64,000 nucleotides of DNA. Source: Variovorax sp. CF079 (lineage in GTDB: Bacteria; Pseudomonadota; Gammaproteobacteria; Burkholderiales; Burkholderiaceae_C). Made by a program: the position numbers and the translations under genes. Below, piece by piece: positions 45,294-54,288 of this stretch; position 1 is the first letter of the stretch, and every line of letters starts with the position of its first letter. The notes beneath the pieces were generated by a model. The model was not told the origin of the DNA, made no database searches, and saw nothing but the letters and a program-made list of their open reading frames with translations. The DNA is taken from the NCBI RefSeq assembly GCF_900101545.1, contig NZ_FMZU01000017.1, forward strand, positions 1 to 64,000. Direction: 5' to 3'.

Positions 45294-46673
45294 TTGAACC
45301 CCGCAGCGCAGCGCTTTGATTTCCAGGATGCGACGATCGCCGAGGCCTTGCAACTGGTCGAAGAGGCGGGCCCGCTCGACGACGCGCAGGCAGTGCGCGA
45401 GGCCATGGCGCTACGGTCCGACGGCTGTGGCCGGATCATCGAACGCGCACGCCTGCTCGGGCAGCGCATCGGCCTGCTGAACGAACTGGAACGCGCCCGC
45501 GCCTGGGCCTCCTGGGTGCTGCTGGCGCTGGTGGCGCTGATCGTCGCGGGCGGCCTCACGCTCGCCGGCAGCGTGGTCGACGGCAGCGCGCGCAGCATCA
45601 ACGTGGTGGTGGCGCTCGCCAGCCTGCTAGGCCTGCACCTCTTGACCCTGCTGCTGTGGCTCTTCGGATTGTTGGTGCCGCTGGGCTCTTTCAACGCCTC
45701 CTTCGGCTGGCTGTGGCTGGCGCTCACGGCCCGCGTGGCCGGCGGCAAGCGCGGCCAAACGCCGATCCTGCTGCGCGCGGCCACGCGCCTCCTGGCGCGC
45801 GCGCGCCTCCTGCCCTGGGCGTTGGGCTTCGCGAGCCACGCGATCTGGTCGCTCTCCTTCGCGGTGATGCTCGCCGTCCTGCTCTTCGCGCTGGCCTTCC
45901 GCAACTACACGCTGAGCTGGGAGACGACCATCCTCGACCCGGCCTTCTTCGTGCGCGGCGTGCAGCTGCTCGGGGCGGCGCCGGCCTGGCTGGGCTTTCC
46001 GGTGCCGGACGCGCAGACCGTGCTTTCGCCGCTCGCCGCCGCGGCCGGCCAGCGCGCCTGGGCGCTGTGGCTCACCGGCTGCATCGTGGTCTACGGGCTG
46101 CTACCGCGCCTTTTCTTCGCGCTGCTCTGCGCGCTGGTCTGGCAGGCGCGCAAGAAGGCGCTTGCGCCGGATCTTTCGCAGCCCTACTACCGCCGGCTGC
46201 TGGCGCGCTTCGAAGCGATGGCGCCGCGGCAGATCGTGGATGCCGATCCTGGCCGCCTGCCGCATGACGCTGCTACCGGACTGGTCGCGGGCGAGACCGC
46301 CGACACGCTGATGGCCATCGGCTTCGAACTGCCGGACGAGCTGCCCTGGCCGCCGGCCGCGCTCGCTGCGGCGGGCGCGCAAGTGTTGCGCATCGACGGC
46401 AGCGCGAGCGCGCGGCGCGAACTGCTCGACACACTGGCCCGGCTACGGCCGCGGCGCGTGCTGGTCGGCTGCAACGCGGCTTCCAGCCCGGACCGCGGCA
46501 CCGAGCGCTTCCTGCGCGAGGTCGCCTCGCTCAGCAGCGAGTGCCGGCTGTGGCTGCTCGGCGGCGATGCGCAAGCGACGCCTCAGCGCTGGCATGCCTG
46601 GCTGGCCGATGCCGGCCTGGAAGGCATCGTCGCCAGCGACGCACCGGAGGCCGCGTTGCGCGGATGGGCATGA
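45294..46673 (+). CDS. DUF2868 membrane protein
   Basis: This 459-residue protein has an N-terminal cytosolic helical region and at least four strong membrane segments (WVLLALVALIVAGGLTLAGS, VVVALASLLGLHLLTLLLWL, SHAIWSLSFAVMLAVLLFAL and LTGCIVVYGLLPRLFFALLC). A soluble C-terminal Rossmann-like part (about residues 330-459) follows. This is the DUF2868 layout. The start is TTG with an AAGGAAG ribosome site. It overlaps the following DUF3482 GTPase gene by ATGA, and the two families are regularly adjacent, so they probably form one complex at the inner membrane. Function unknown. Confidence 0.88.
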   Translation: MNPAAQRFDFQDATIAEALQLVEEAGPLDDAQAVREAMALRSDGCGRIIERARLLGQRIGLLNELERARAWASWVLLALVALIVAGGLTLAGSVVDGSARSINVVVALASLLGLHLLTLLLWLFGLLVPLGSFNASFGWLWLALTARVAGGKRGQTPILLRAATRLLARARLLPWALGFASHAIWSLSFAVMLAVLLFALAFRNYTLSWETTILDPAFFVRGVQLLGAAPAWLGFPVPDAQTVLSPLAAAAGQRAWALWLTGCIVVYGLLPRLFFALLCALVWQARKKALAPDLSQPYYRRLLARFEAMAPRQIVDADPGRLPHDAATGLVAGETADTLMAIGFELPDELPWPPAALAAAGAQVLRIDGSASARRELLDTLARLRPRRVLVGCNAASSPDRGTERFLREVASLSSECRLWLLGGDAQATPQRWHAWLADAGLEGIVASDAPEAALRGWA

Positions 46674-48094
46674 CGACGACGGAGCCCATCCGCATCGCCG
46701 TCGTCGGCCATACCAACGCAGGCAAAACCTCGCTGCTACGCACGCTGACGCGGCGCGTGAATTTCGGCGAGGTGTCGCAGCAGCCCGGCACCACGCGCCA
46801 TGTCGAAGCCGTCGAGCTTCAGGTGAGCGGCCGCGCCGCAGTGCGCTTTTTCGACACGCCGGGCCTGGAAGACGCGGTCGCGCTGCGCGAACATCTGGCC
46901 GCCTTCGACGACAAGGACCTCACGCCGCCCGAGCGCGTGCGCCGCTTCCTCCAGGGTCCCGAGGCGCACGGCGTCTTCGAGCAGGAGGCCAAGGTGCTGC
47001 GGGCACTGCTGGAGGTCGATGCCGCCTTCCTGGTGATCGATGCGCGCGAGCCGGTGCTGCCCAAGTTCCGCGCCGAGATCGAGCTCCTCAACGCTTGCGC
47101 GCGGCCGGTGCTGCCGGTGCTCAACTTCGTGCGCGATGCGGCGACTCGCGAGGCCGCCTGGAAAGAACTGCTCTCGGCCTACGGCCTGCACGTGGTGGTG
47201 CGCTTCGATGCAGCCGCGCCCTTCGTCGGCGCCGAGCGCGAGCTCTACCGCGACCTCGCGACGCTCTTGCGCGACCGGCGCGCACAGCTCGACGGCGTGG
47301 CCGCTTATCTCGAAGCCGAGTTCGCCCAGCGGCGTCGGGCGGCGGCGACGCGCGTCGCCGAGCTGCTGGTCGATGCGGCCGCGATGCGCCGCAGCGTATC
47401 GGCCGTCGAATTCGCCGTCGAAAGCAGCCGCCAGCGCCTGATCGCCGCGCTGCAGAAAGACGTGTTCGACAAGGCGCAGCGATGTGCGGACGACCTGCTC
47501 GCGCTCTACGGTTTCCGCGAGGGCGATGCCGACGAGGCGCCGCTGCCGATGGTCGAAGGCCGCTGGACCATGGACTTCTTCCACCCCGAGGCGCTGAAGG
47601 ACGCCAGCGTCCTGCTCGGCAAGGGCGTGGCCGTCGGTGCCGCCGTCGGCGTGGTGGCCGACCTGGCGCTCCATGGCCTCTCGCTGGGTGCGGGCGCAGC
47701 GCTCGGCGGCGCCATCGGCGGCGCGGTCTCGCAAGGCCTGGGGCCGCTGGGCCGCAAGCTCGCCAACAAGCTGCGCGACGTGCACGAGCTCACGGTGGAA
47801 GACCGCGTGCTGTTCGTGATCGCAAGCTGGCAGCTCAAGCTTTTGCGCGCGTTGGAGCAGCGCGGCCATGCGGCCGTCGACCGCATCGCCGCCAGCGCGG
47901 CCGCGGGCAGTACCGAAGCCGCCCAGCGCCCCCTGGCCGAGCTCGTGCGCGCCGCGCAGCCGGCACGCAGCCACCCCGACTGGGAAAGCAGCGCCCGCCT
48001 GCGCTGGCGCGAGGCGCCGCAGCGCCAGGACGTAGTGGCGCGGGTGGCCGAGCGCGCCGCGGCCGCCATCGAAGCGCTCGAGACTGCGGCATGA
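46670..48094 (+). CDS. GTPase with DUF3482 domain
   Basis: This 474-residue Era/TrmE-like GTPase has G1 GHTNAGKTS (residues 13-21), the switch Thr in GTTRHVE, G3 FFDTPGLED and a degenerate G4 (VLNFVRD). The DUF3482 half includes helical coiled parts and a Gly/Ala-rich hydrophobic stretch (GVAVGAAVGVVADLALHGLS, GAALGGAIGGAVSQGLG) that could insert in the membrane. Translation is coupled to DUF2868 by ATGA and, at the end, to the amidotransferase by ATGA. It may work as a membrane-linked switch with DUF2868. An ATG 6 bases earlier is also in frame. Confidence 0.9.
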   Translation: MTTTEPIRIAVVGHTNAGKTSLLRTLTRRVNFGEVSQQPGTTRHVEAVELQVSGRAAVRFFDTPGLEDAVALREHLAAFDDKDLTPPERVRRFLQGPEAHGVFEQEAKVLRALLEVDAAFLVIDAREPVLPKFRAEIELLNACARPVLPVLNFVRDAATREAAWKELLSAYGLHVVVRFDAAAPFVGAERELYRDLATLLRDRRAQLDGVAAYLEAEFAQRRRAAATRVAELLVDAAAMRRSVSAVEFAVESSRQRLIAALQKDVFDKAQRCADDLLALYGFREGDADEAPLPMVEGRWTMDFFHPEALKDASVLLGKGVAVGAAVGVVADLALHGLSLGAGAALGGAIGGAVSQGLGPLGRKLANKLRDVHELTVEDRVLFVIASWQLKLLRALEQRGHAAVDRIAASAAAGSTEAAQRPLAELVRAAQPARSHPDWESSARLRWREAPQRQDVVARVAERAAAAIEALETAA

Positions 48095-48918
48095 TCCGGG
48101 AGATGGAAGACACCTGCCCCCGACCCCTCGCGATCATCAAGCTCGGCGAGACCTTCGACGCGCTGCGCGAAGCCCGTGGCGACTTCGAGCACTGGGTGGC
48201 GGCCGGCCTCGGCGCCACCCGGCTGCCGATCATGGTGCTCGATCCGCGCCGCGGCGACACGCTGCCGCCGCCCGAACAGATCTCGGGCGCGATCGTGACC
48301 GGCTCGCATGCGATGGTCTCGCACCGCGAGCCCTGGAGCGAAGCCACCGGCGCCTGGATGGCGCAACTGGTCGCCCACGGCACGCCGGTCCTGGGCATCT
48401 GTTTCGGCCACCAGTTGCTGGCGCATGCGCTGGGCGGCGAGGCCGGCAATCACCCGGGCGGCCTGGAAATCGGCACCGTCGAGATCGCGCTGGCCGACAC
48501 GGCAAAGGACGACCCGTTGCTGCAGGGGCTGCCCGCGCGCTTCGACGCGCAGGAGGTGCATTGGCAACGCGCGCTGCGGCTGCCCGAAGGCGCCGTGCTG
48601 CTCGCAGGCAACGCTTTCGAACCTCACCAGGCCTTCCGCGTCAGGCTGCGCGCCTGGGGCGTACAGTTCCATCCCGAATTCGATGCCGAGGTCATGCGCG
48701 GCTACATCGACTGCATGGCCGGCGAGCTGCAGGCAAATGGCATCGACCCGGCCGCGCTGCGCGAGCGCGTCGCCGGCACCGCGACGGCGGCGCAACTGCT
48801 CGGCCGCTTCGCCCACATCGCGGAAGAACATGACGCCGGAGTGCGCACGCCCGGCCCGGCTGAACGCGGGGCCCGGCATCGGATTGCGACTACAGAAAGC
48901 CCCCCGCAGTTGCGCTAA
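48091..48918 (+). CDS. Class I glutamine amidotransferase-like protein
   Basis: This 275-residue protein has the GATase1 nucleophile elbow LGICFGHQLLAHALGG (Cys) and the distal His-x-Glu in GVQFHPEFD, with IVTGSHAMVSHREPW before. It resembles YfeJ/GMP-synthase-like stand-alone amidotransferases that process glutamine or related amides in the cytoplasm. The synthase partner is unknown. Its ATG overlaps the GTPase stop, joining it to the DUF2868-DUF3482 operon, though a functional link is not shown. An in-frame ATG at 48103 is an alternative start. Confidence 0.88.
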   Translation: MIREMEDTCPRPLAIIKLGETFDALREARGDFEHWVAAGLGATRLPIMVLDPRRGDTLPPPEQISGAIVTGSHAMVSHREPWSEATGAWMAQLVAHGTPVLGICFGHQLLAHALGGEAGNHPGGLEIGTVEIALADTAKDDPLLQGLPARFDAQEVHWQRALRLPEGAVLLAGNAFEPHQAFRVRLRAWGVQFHPEFDAEVMRGYIDCMAGELQANGIDPAALRERVAGTATAAQLLGRFAHIAEEHDAGVRTPGPAERGARHRIATTESPPQLR

Positions 48919-48952
48919 GGTGCAGCGCAGCTTTCCCTTCGAAAGAACAGTC

Positions 48953-49597
48953 ATGGCCACCACCCCACCCGTCGTCGCACGGGCCCGCAAGCATTTCTCG
49001 ATGATCCGCGGCTTCCACCTGGCCGACGTGTTCACGCTCGGCAACGCGGCCTGCGGCGTCGGCGTCGTGTTCCTTTCGATGGCCTATGTGGCGAGCCAGT
49101 CGCTCGCGCAGTTCCTCTGGGCCGCGGCGCTGGCGCCCGCCGCCTTCGTGTTCGACGTCTTCGACGGCCGCATCGCGCGCTGGCGGCAAACCCAATCGGC
49201 GCTCGGCCGCGAGCTCGACTCGCTGGCCGACGTGATCTCCTTCGGCGTGGCGCCCGCCGCGCTGGCCTTCGCCGCCGGGCTCGACGGCGGCTGGGATTGC
49301 GTGATCCTGATCTATTTCGTCGGCTGCGGCGTGAGCCGCCTGGCGCGCTACAACGTCACGGCCGAAGCGCTCTCGGCCGGCGCCGACAAGGTCAAGTACT
49401 TCGAGGGCACGCCGATCCCGACCAGCGTGGTGCTGGTGGGCGTGCTCGCCTGGGCCGCCTGGCAGGGCCGCATCGGCGACGCGGTCTGGGGCGGCGTGTG
49501 GATGCTCGGCCCCTGGGCCCTGCATCCGCTGACGCTGCTGTTCGCGCTCTCGGGCACGTTGATGATCAGCAAGACGCTGCGCATTCCAAAGCTGTGA
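48953..49597 (+). CDS. pssA: CDP-alcohol phosphatidyltransferase, phosphatidylserine synthase type
   Basis: This 214-residue membrane enzyme condenses CDP-diacylglycerol with an alcohol, serine in the closest family. The signature D-G-x2-A-R-x8-G-x3-D-x3-D is exact (Asp71, Arg76, Gly85, Asp89, Asp93, within DGRIARWRQTQSALGRELDS). Several hydrophobic helices surround it, and FHLADVFTLGNAACGVGVVF is the typical N-terminal segment. It overlaps the following phospholipase-D-type lipoprotein gene by one base (TGATG), so phospholipid synthesis and remodelling may be coordinated. Type II PssA is the best fit. Confidence 0.88.
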   Translation: MATTPPVVARARKHFSMIRGFHLADVFTLGNAACGVGVVFLSMAYVASQSLAQFLWAAALAPAAFVFDVFDGRIARWRQTQSALGRELDSLADVISFGVAPAALAFAAGLDGGWDCVILIYFVGCGVSRLARYNVTAEALSAGADKVKYFEGTPIPTSVVLVGVLAWAAWQGRIGDAVWGGVWMLGPWALHPLTLLFALSGTLMISKTLRIPKL

Positions 49598-51150
49598 TGC
49601 GCGCCGCCCGCGTTGTCGCTTGCGTCGCGCTGGGACTGGCTCTCTCGGGCTGCGCCAGCCTGCCCGACCGTGTCGAGCGCAGCGAGTCGGTGGCACTCGC
49701 CGACACCGCCGGCACCCGCCTCGGCCAGGCGCTCGCGCCGGAGCTGGCGACGCATGCGGGCAAGTCGGGCATCCTGCCGCTGGTCGCCGCGCAGGAAGCT
49801 TTCGCGGCCCGCGTGGTGCTGGCCCAGGCCGCGGAGCGCAGCCTCGATCTGCAGTACTACATCTGGCGCGGCGACACCACCGGCCAGCTGCTGTTCGAGG
49901 CCGCGAGCAAGGCGGCCGAGCGCGGCGTTCGCGTGCGCCTCTTGCTCGACGACAACAACACCAGCGGACTCGACGCCACCCTCGCCGCGCTCGATGCGCA
50001 TCCGAACATCGAGGTCCGGCTCTTCAATCCCTTCGCGAATCGCGGCTTCCGGGTCGGCGACTTCGCGCTTGACTTCTCGCGCGTCAACCGCCGCATGCAC
50101 AACAAGTCCTTCACGGCGGACAACCAGGTCGCGATCGTCGGCGGGCGCAACGTGGGCGACGAGTACTACGGCGCCGATCTGCAGCTCGGCTTTCAGGACC
50201 TGGACGTGATCGCGATCGGGCCGGTGGTGCGCGAGGTCTCGCGCGAGTTCGACCTGTACTGGAACAGCGAGGCTGCTTATCCGGTCGCGAGCCTGCTGCC
50301 GTCGGCGCCTGCGGATGCCGCAGCGCGGCTGCGCGAGCAGTGGGCGCAGCTGCGGCGGCAAGCCGAGACGCAGCGTTACCTCGAAGCCGTGCGCCAGACG
50401 CCGCTGATGCGCGAGGTGGCCGAGCGCCGCCTGCCCTTCGAGTGGGCCGATGCGCGCGTGGTGAGCGATGTGCCCGCCAAGGTGCAGTCGGCGGCGGGGC
50501 AGGAAGAGCAGCTCATGTTCCCCCTGCTCAAGGAGGCCATGGGTGAGCCGAAGCGCGAGCTCGACCTGGTGTCGCCCTACTTCGTGCCCGGCGCCGGCGG
50601 CACGCGCGAGCTGGCCGCGCTCGCCGCACAGGGCGTGAAGGTGCGCATCCTGACCAACTCGTTGGCCGCGACCGACGTGGGCGCGGTCCATGCAGGCTAC
50701 GCCCGCTACCGCAAAGAGCTGCTCGTCGGCGGTGCCGTGCTCTACGAGCTCAAGCCGAGCGCCGCTGCGCCGCCGCGTCCGGAGGAGGAGAAGCGCCAGA
50801 ACCCAGGCGGAAGTTCGGCCGCGAGCCTGCATGCCAAGACCTTCGCGGTGGACCGCAGCCGCATCTTCGTCGGCTCGCTCAATCTGGATCCGCGCTCGGT
50901 GCACCTCAATACCGAGATGGGCGTCGTGATCGACAGCCCCGTGCTCGCCGAGCGGCTGGCCGTTGAGATCGACAATGTCGTTCCGACGCTCGCCTACGAG
51001 GTGCGCCTGCCGGCCGACGGACGCGGCATGGAGTGGATCGACCGCGGCCCGGCGGGCGAAACCCGCTACACGACGGAGCCGGGCGCCGGCGCCATGCGGC
51101 GCCTGTGGATCGACTTCCTCTCGATCCTGCCGATCGAGTGGCTGCTGTAG
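49597..51150 (+). CDS. Phospholipase D family lipoprotein (cardiolipin-synthase-like)
   Basis: This 517-residue lipoprotein signal protein (LALSGC, Cys about residue 18) has two HKD motifs: HNKSFTAD (His168) and HAKTFAVD (His412). Each is followed by the VGGRN/VGSLN glycine turn of the phospholipase D superfamily. ERSLDLQYYIWRGDTTGQLL is the usual first strand. Family members make cardiolipin by transphosphatidylation or hydrolyse phospholipids; this one would work in the periplasm. It is co-translated with pssA. The C-terminal end RRLWIDFLSILPIEWLL is hydrophobic. Confidence 0.9.
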   Translation: MRAARVVACVALGLALSGCASLPDRVERSESVALADTAGTRLGQALAPELATHAGKSGILPLVAAQEAFAARVVLAQAAERSLDLQYYIWRGDTTGQLLFEAASKAAERGVRVRLLLDDNNTSGLDATLAALDAHPNIEVRLFNPFANRGFRVGDFALDFSRVNRRMHNKSFTADNQVAIVGGRNVGDEYYGADLQLGFQDLDVIAIGPVVREVSREFDLYWNSEAAYPVASLLPSAPADAAARLREQWAQLRRQAETQRYLEAVRQTPLMREVAERRLPFEWADARVVSDVPAKVQSAAGQEEQLMFPLLKEAMGEPKRELDLVSPYFVPGAGGTRELAALAAQGVKVRILTNSLAATDVGAVHAGYARYRKELLVGGAVLYELKPSAAAPPRPEEEKRQNPGGSSAASLHAKTFAVDRSRIFVGSLNLDPRSVHLNTEMGVVIDSPVLAERLAVEIDNVVPTLAYEVRLPADGRGMEWIDRGPAGETRYTTEPGAGAMRRLWIDFLSILPIEWLL

Positions 51151-51252
51151 CGCTGGCTCGTCGGCGACAGCTCACCCGGGTTATCACGCAATCGTCACCT
51201 GCAAGCGGCAACCTGTAATCGACAGCTTCGTTTTCACTGCAAGGCTTCGACC

Positions 51253-53637
51253 ATGACAAACACGACATCTTCCCGGTTTGCACCGAGCGCGATCGCCCTG
51301 GCCTTCGCCGCCTTGCTCGCGGCTTGCGCGAGCAACCCTGCGCCGGGCTCGCGCAGCGTGACGATCGAACGCACCACCTACGGCATCGCGCACATCACTG
51401 CGCCGGACTACGAAGGCATCGCCTACGGCGTGGCCTACGCGCATGCGCAGGACAACGTGTGCCAGACCGCCGAGCATCTGCTCACCGTGCGCGGCGAGCG
51501 CGCGCAGTTCCTGGGCGCGCAGGCCACCGGCGAACTCGGCCTGGGCCGGCTGCCGAACACGCAGATCGACCTGTTCGTGCGCGCCCACATGGACGACGCC
51601 GCGCTGGCGCGTGCCGCCGCCGCCAACAACGAGGACGTCAAGGCCTCGCTGCGCGGCTACGTGGCCGGCTACAACCGCTACCTGCAGGATGCGGGCCCGA
51701 ACGGCCTGCCCGAAGCCTGCCGCAACAAGCCCTGGGTACGGCCGATGTCGCTGGCCGACCTGTCGCGCACCACCGAGATGTCGATGATCCAGGGCGGCAT
51801 CGGCGCGCTGGCCGGCGCGGTGCTCGCGGCAGCGCCGCCCGCGCCGGGAACGCGGAACGCCGCAGAGCCGGTCGCGCTGCAGCAGGCGGTCGCGGAGATC
51901 GGCCGCCACAGCTTCAATGCGAACCCCGAGGGCGGCGAGCTCGGCTCCAACGGCTGGGCCTTCGGCCGCAACGCCACGCCCGACGGCCGCGGCCTGGTGC
52001 TGGGCAATCCGCATTTCCCGTGGGCCGGCACCAACCGCTTCTGGGAGATGCACCTCACCATCCCCGGCCAGCTCGACGTGATGGGCGCCACCGGCGGACT
52101 GAGCCCGGTGGTCGCGATCGGCTTCAACAAGGACGTGGCCTGGACGCACACGGTCTCCACCGGCAAGCGCTTCACGCTGTATGAACTCAAGCTCGACCCG
52201 GCCGACCCCACGGTCTACATCGTCGACGGCCAGCGCAAGAAGATGACGACCAGGAACGTCAGCCTGCCCGCCGTGGGCGGCCCGGCACCGCCGAAGACTT
52301 TCTACGGCACCGAATGGGGCCCGGTCGTCTCGCTGCCGCGCGCCGGCCTCGGCTGGACCGCCACCACCGCCTACGCGATCCGCGACGCCAACACGCAGAA
52401 CGTGCGCTCGGCCCAGAGCTGGATGCAGATGGCGCTGGCGCGCAACGTCGGCGAACTGCGCGCCGCGATGGGCAACCAGGGCATGCCGTGGATCAACACC
52501 ATCGCGGCCGACCGCGAGGGCAATGCGATGTACGCCGATCTCTCGGTAGTGCCCGACGTGTCGGCCGAAATGCTGAAGGCCTGCGCACCCTCACCCCGTG
52601 CCGCCGCGCTGCTCAACGCCGCCGGCCTGCCGGTGCTCGACGGCTCGCGCTCGGCCTGCGCCTGGAACCGCGACGCCGCAGCCGCGATGCCCGGCGTGAC
52701 CGCTCCGGCGCGCATGCCGGTCGTCGTGACGCCGGACTGGGTGCAGAACAGCAACGACAGCTTCTGGCTCAGCAACCCGCACATCGAAGCGCCCGCCGGC
52801 ATCTCGCCGCTGGTTGGCTTCACCGGCACGCCGCAGCGGCTGCGCACGCGCAGCGGGATCATGGAAATCGAAGCCCGGCTGGCCGGCAACGACGGCCTGC
52901 GGGGCGACAAGATGGGCGCGGCCGAGCTGCGGAGCGTGATCTTCCGCGACCGCAACCTGGCCGGCATGCTGGTCGCCGATGACCTGGTGGCGGCCTGCAA
53001 CGCCGGCGCCTCGGCGCTCACGCAGGACCAGGCGCTCGGCTGCCGCGTGCTCGCCGCCTGGGACCGCACCAGCAACGGCGCATCGAAGGGCGCGCCGCTG
53101 TTCCGCGAGTTCTGGCGCAAGGCCAAGGACGTGCCGAAGGTCTGGCGCGTGCCCTTCGACCCGACCCGTCCGGTCGCGACACCGGCCGGCCTCGACATGG
53201 CCACGCCGGCCACGCGCGAGGCCGTCTTCAAGGCGCTGGGCGACGCGGTCGCCATCGTGCGCACCGCCGGCTTCGCGGCCGACGTGCCGCTGGCCGAAGT
53301 GCAGACCCGCACGGTGCGCGGCCAGAAGGTCGCGATCCACGGCGGCGACGAGTTCGAGGGCGTGCTCAACAAGGTGGAGAGCCAGGGCCAGTCGCTGATC
53401 GATCCCAAGGGCTACAACATCAACTACGGCAGCAGCTACATGCAGGTGGTGGGCTTCGACCAGCGCGGGCCGGTGGCACAGGCCATACTGACCTACGGCC
53501 AGAGCAGCGACCCCGCATCGTCGCGCGCCTACGACCAGTTGCCGCTGTTCGCCGCCAAGCAATGGCATCCGCTGCCCTTCCACCGCGCCGACATCGAGGC
53601 GCAGCGCGTGGGCGCCCCCCTCCGACTCGCCTATTGA
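51253..53637 (+). CDS. Penicillin-acylase family lipoprotein (AHL-acylase-like)
   Basis: This 794-residue Ntn hydrolase is made as a precursor that self-cleaves at Ser232 in GELGSNGWAFGRNAT. A lipobox (LLAACAS, Cys25) predicts membrane anchoring. TYGIAHITAPDYEGIAYGVA and YAHAQDNVCQTAEHLLTVRG match the alpha-subunit start of acyl-homoserine-lactone acylases such as PvdQ. NSNDSFWLSNPHIEAP is in the beta subunit. It could cleave long-chain quorum signals or other N-acyl amides in the periplasm. A phosphatase gene follows 10 bases later. The acyl preference cannot be read here. Confidence 0.85.
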   Translation: MTNTTSSRFAPSAIALAFAALLAACASNPAPGSRSVTIERTTYGIAHITAPDYEGIAYGVAYAHAQDNVCQTAEHLLTVRGERAQFLGAQATGELGLGRLPNTQIDLFVRAHMDDAALARAAAANNEDVKASLRGYVAGYNRYLQDAGPNGLPEACRNKPWVRPMSLADLSRTTEMSMIQGGIGALAGAVLAAAPPAPGTRNAAEPVALQQAVAEIGRHSFNANPEGGELGSNGWAFGRNATPDGRGLVLGNPHFPWAGTNRFWEMHLTIPGQLDVMGATGGLSPVVAIGFNKDVAWTHTVSTGKRFTLYELKLDPADPTVYIVDGQRKKMTTRNVSLPAVGGPAPPKTFYGTEWGPVVSLPRAGLGWTATTAYAIRDANTQNVRSAQSWMQMALARNVGELRAAMGNQGMPWINTIAADREGNAMYADLSVVPDVSAEMLKACAPSPRAAALLNAAGLPVLDGSRSACAWNRDAAAAMPGVTAPARMPVVVTPDWVQNSNDSFWLSNPHIEAPAGISPLVGFTGTPQRLRTRSGIMEIEARLAGNDGLRGDKMGAAELRSVIFRDRNLAGMLVADDLVAACNAGASALTQDQALGCRVLAAWDRTSNGASKGAPLFREFWRKAKDVPKVWRVPFDPTRPVATPAGLDMATPATREAVFKALGDAVAIVRTAGFAADVPLAEVQTRTVRGQKVAIHGGDEFEGVLNKVESQGQSLIDPKGYNINYGSSYMQVVGFDQRGPVAQAILTYGQSSDPASSRAYDQLPLFAAKQWHPLPFHRADIEAQRVGAPLRLAY

Positions 53638-53647
53638 AAGAAACTCG

Positions 53648-54262
53648 ATGAACGACGGTCTGGATCAACTGGTGCAACTGGCCGCCGCAGTGCCGCTGGC
53701 GCCGGCCTGCGATCACTTCTACTTCCTGCGTCACGGGCAGACCGAAGGCAACGCGCGGCGGATCTTCCAGGCGGTCAACACGCCGCTGAGCGTGCTCGGC
53801 CTGCAGCAGGCCACGCGCGCGGCCGAACTGCTGGCCGGCGAACCGATCAGGAGCGTGGTGTGCAGCGATGCGAAGCGCGCCTTCGACACCGCCCACACGG
53901 TCGCGGCCGGCCTGCGCATCGCGCCGCTGGTGCTCGAAAGCCTGCGCGAGCGCAATTTCGGCGCGCTGATCGGCACCTCCTCCGCCAACCTGGACTGGGC
54001 CTGCGAACCCGAGGGCGGCGAGACGCTGGCCCAGTTCATCGCCCGCAAACGGGCCGCGCTCGAAGTCGCGCTGGCCCATCCGGCACCGGTGCTGGTGGTG
54101 GCGCATGGCGGCTCGCTGCACGTGCTGGCGGCGCTGCTCGGCGTGGCCATCGACCTCGGCGTGATGGGCAATGCCCAACCCTTGCGTTTCGAGCGAAACG
54201 GTCCTACATGGCGGGTGACGCCGCTCCTGCAACATGTGGATGGCGGAGCGGCGGTGGCCTGA
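53648..54262 (+). CDS. Histidine phosphatase family protein
   Basis: This 204-residue phosphoglycerate-mutase-like phosphatase has RHGQTEGN at residues 28-35, with the phosphorylated His29. The arginine in VVCSDAKRAFDTAHTVA, glutamate in LRERNFGALIG and second His in VVAHGGSLHVL complete the active site. Substrates in this group include phospho-sugars and cobalamin intermediates; none can be picked here. It is 10 bases after the acylase gene and likely co-transcribed. CbpA follows after 26 bases. Confidence 0.88.
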   Translation: MNDGLDQLVQLAAAVPLAPACDHFYFLRHGQTEGNARRIFQAVNTPLSVLGLQQATRAAELLAGEPIRSVVCSDAKRAFDTAHTVAAGLRIAPLVLESLRERNFGALIGTSSANLDWACEPEGGETLAQFIARKRAALEVALAHPAPVLVVAHGGSLHVLAALLGVAIDLGVMGNAQPLRFERNGPTWRVTPLLQHVDGGAAVA

Positions 54263-54288
54263 AGGCCGCACCACGCATCCTCACCACC

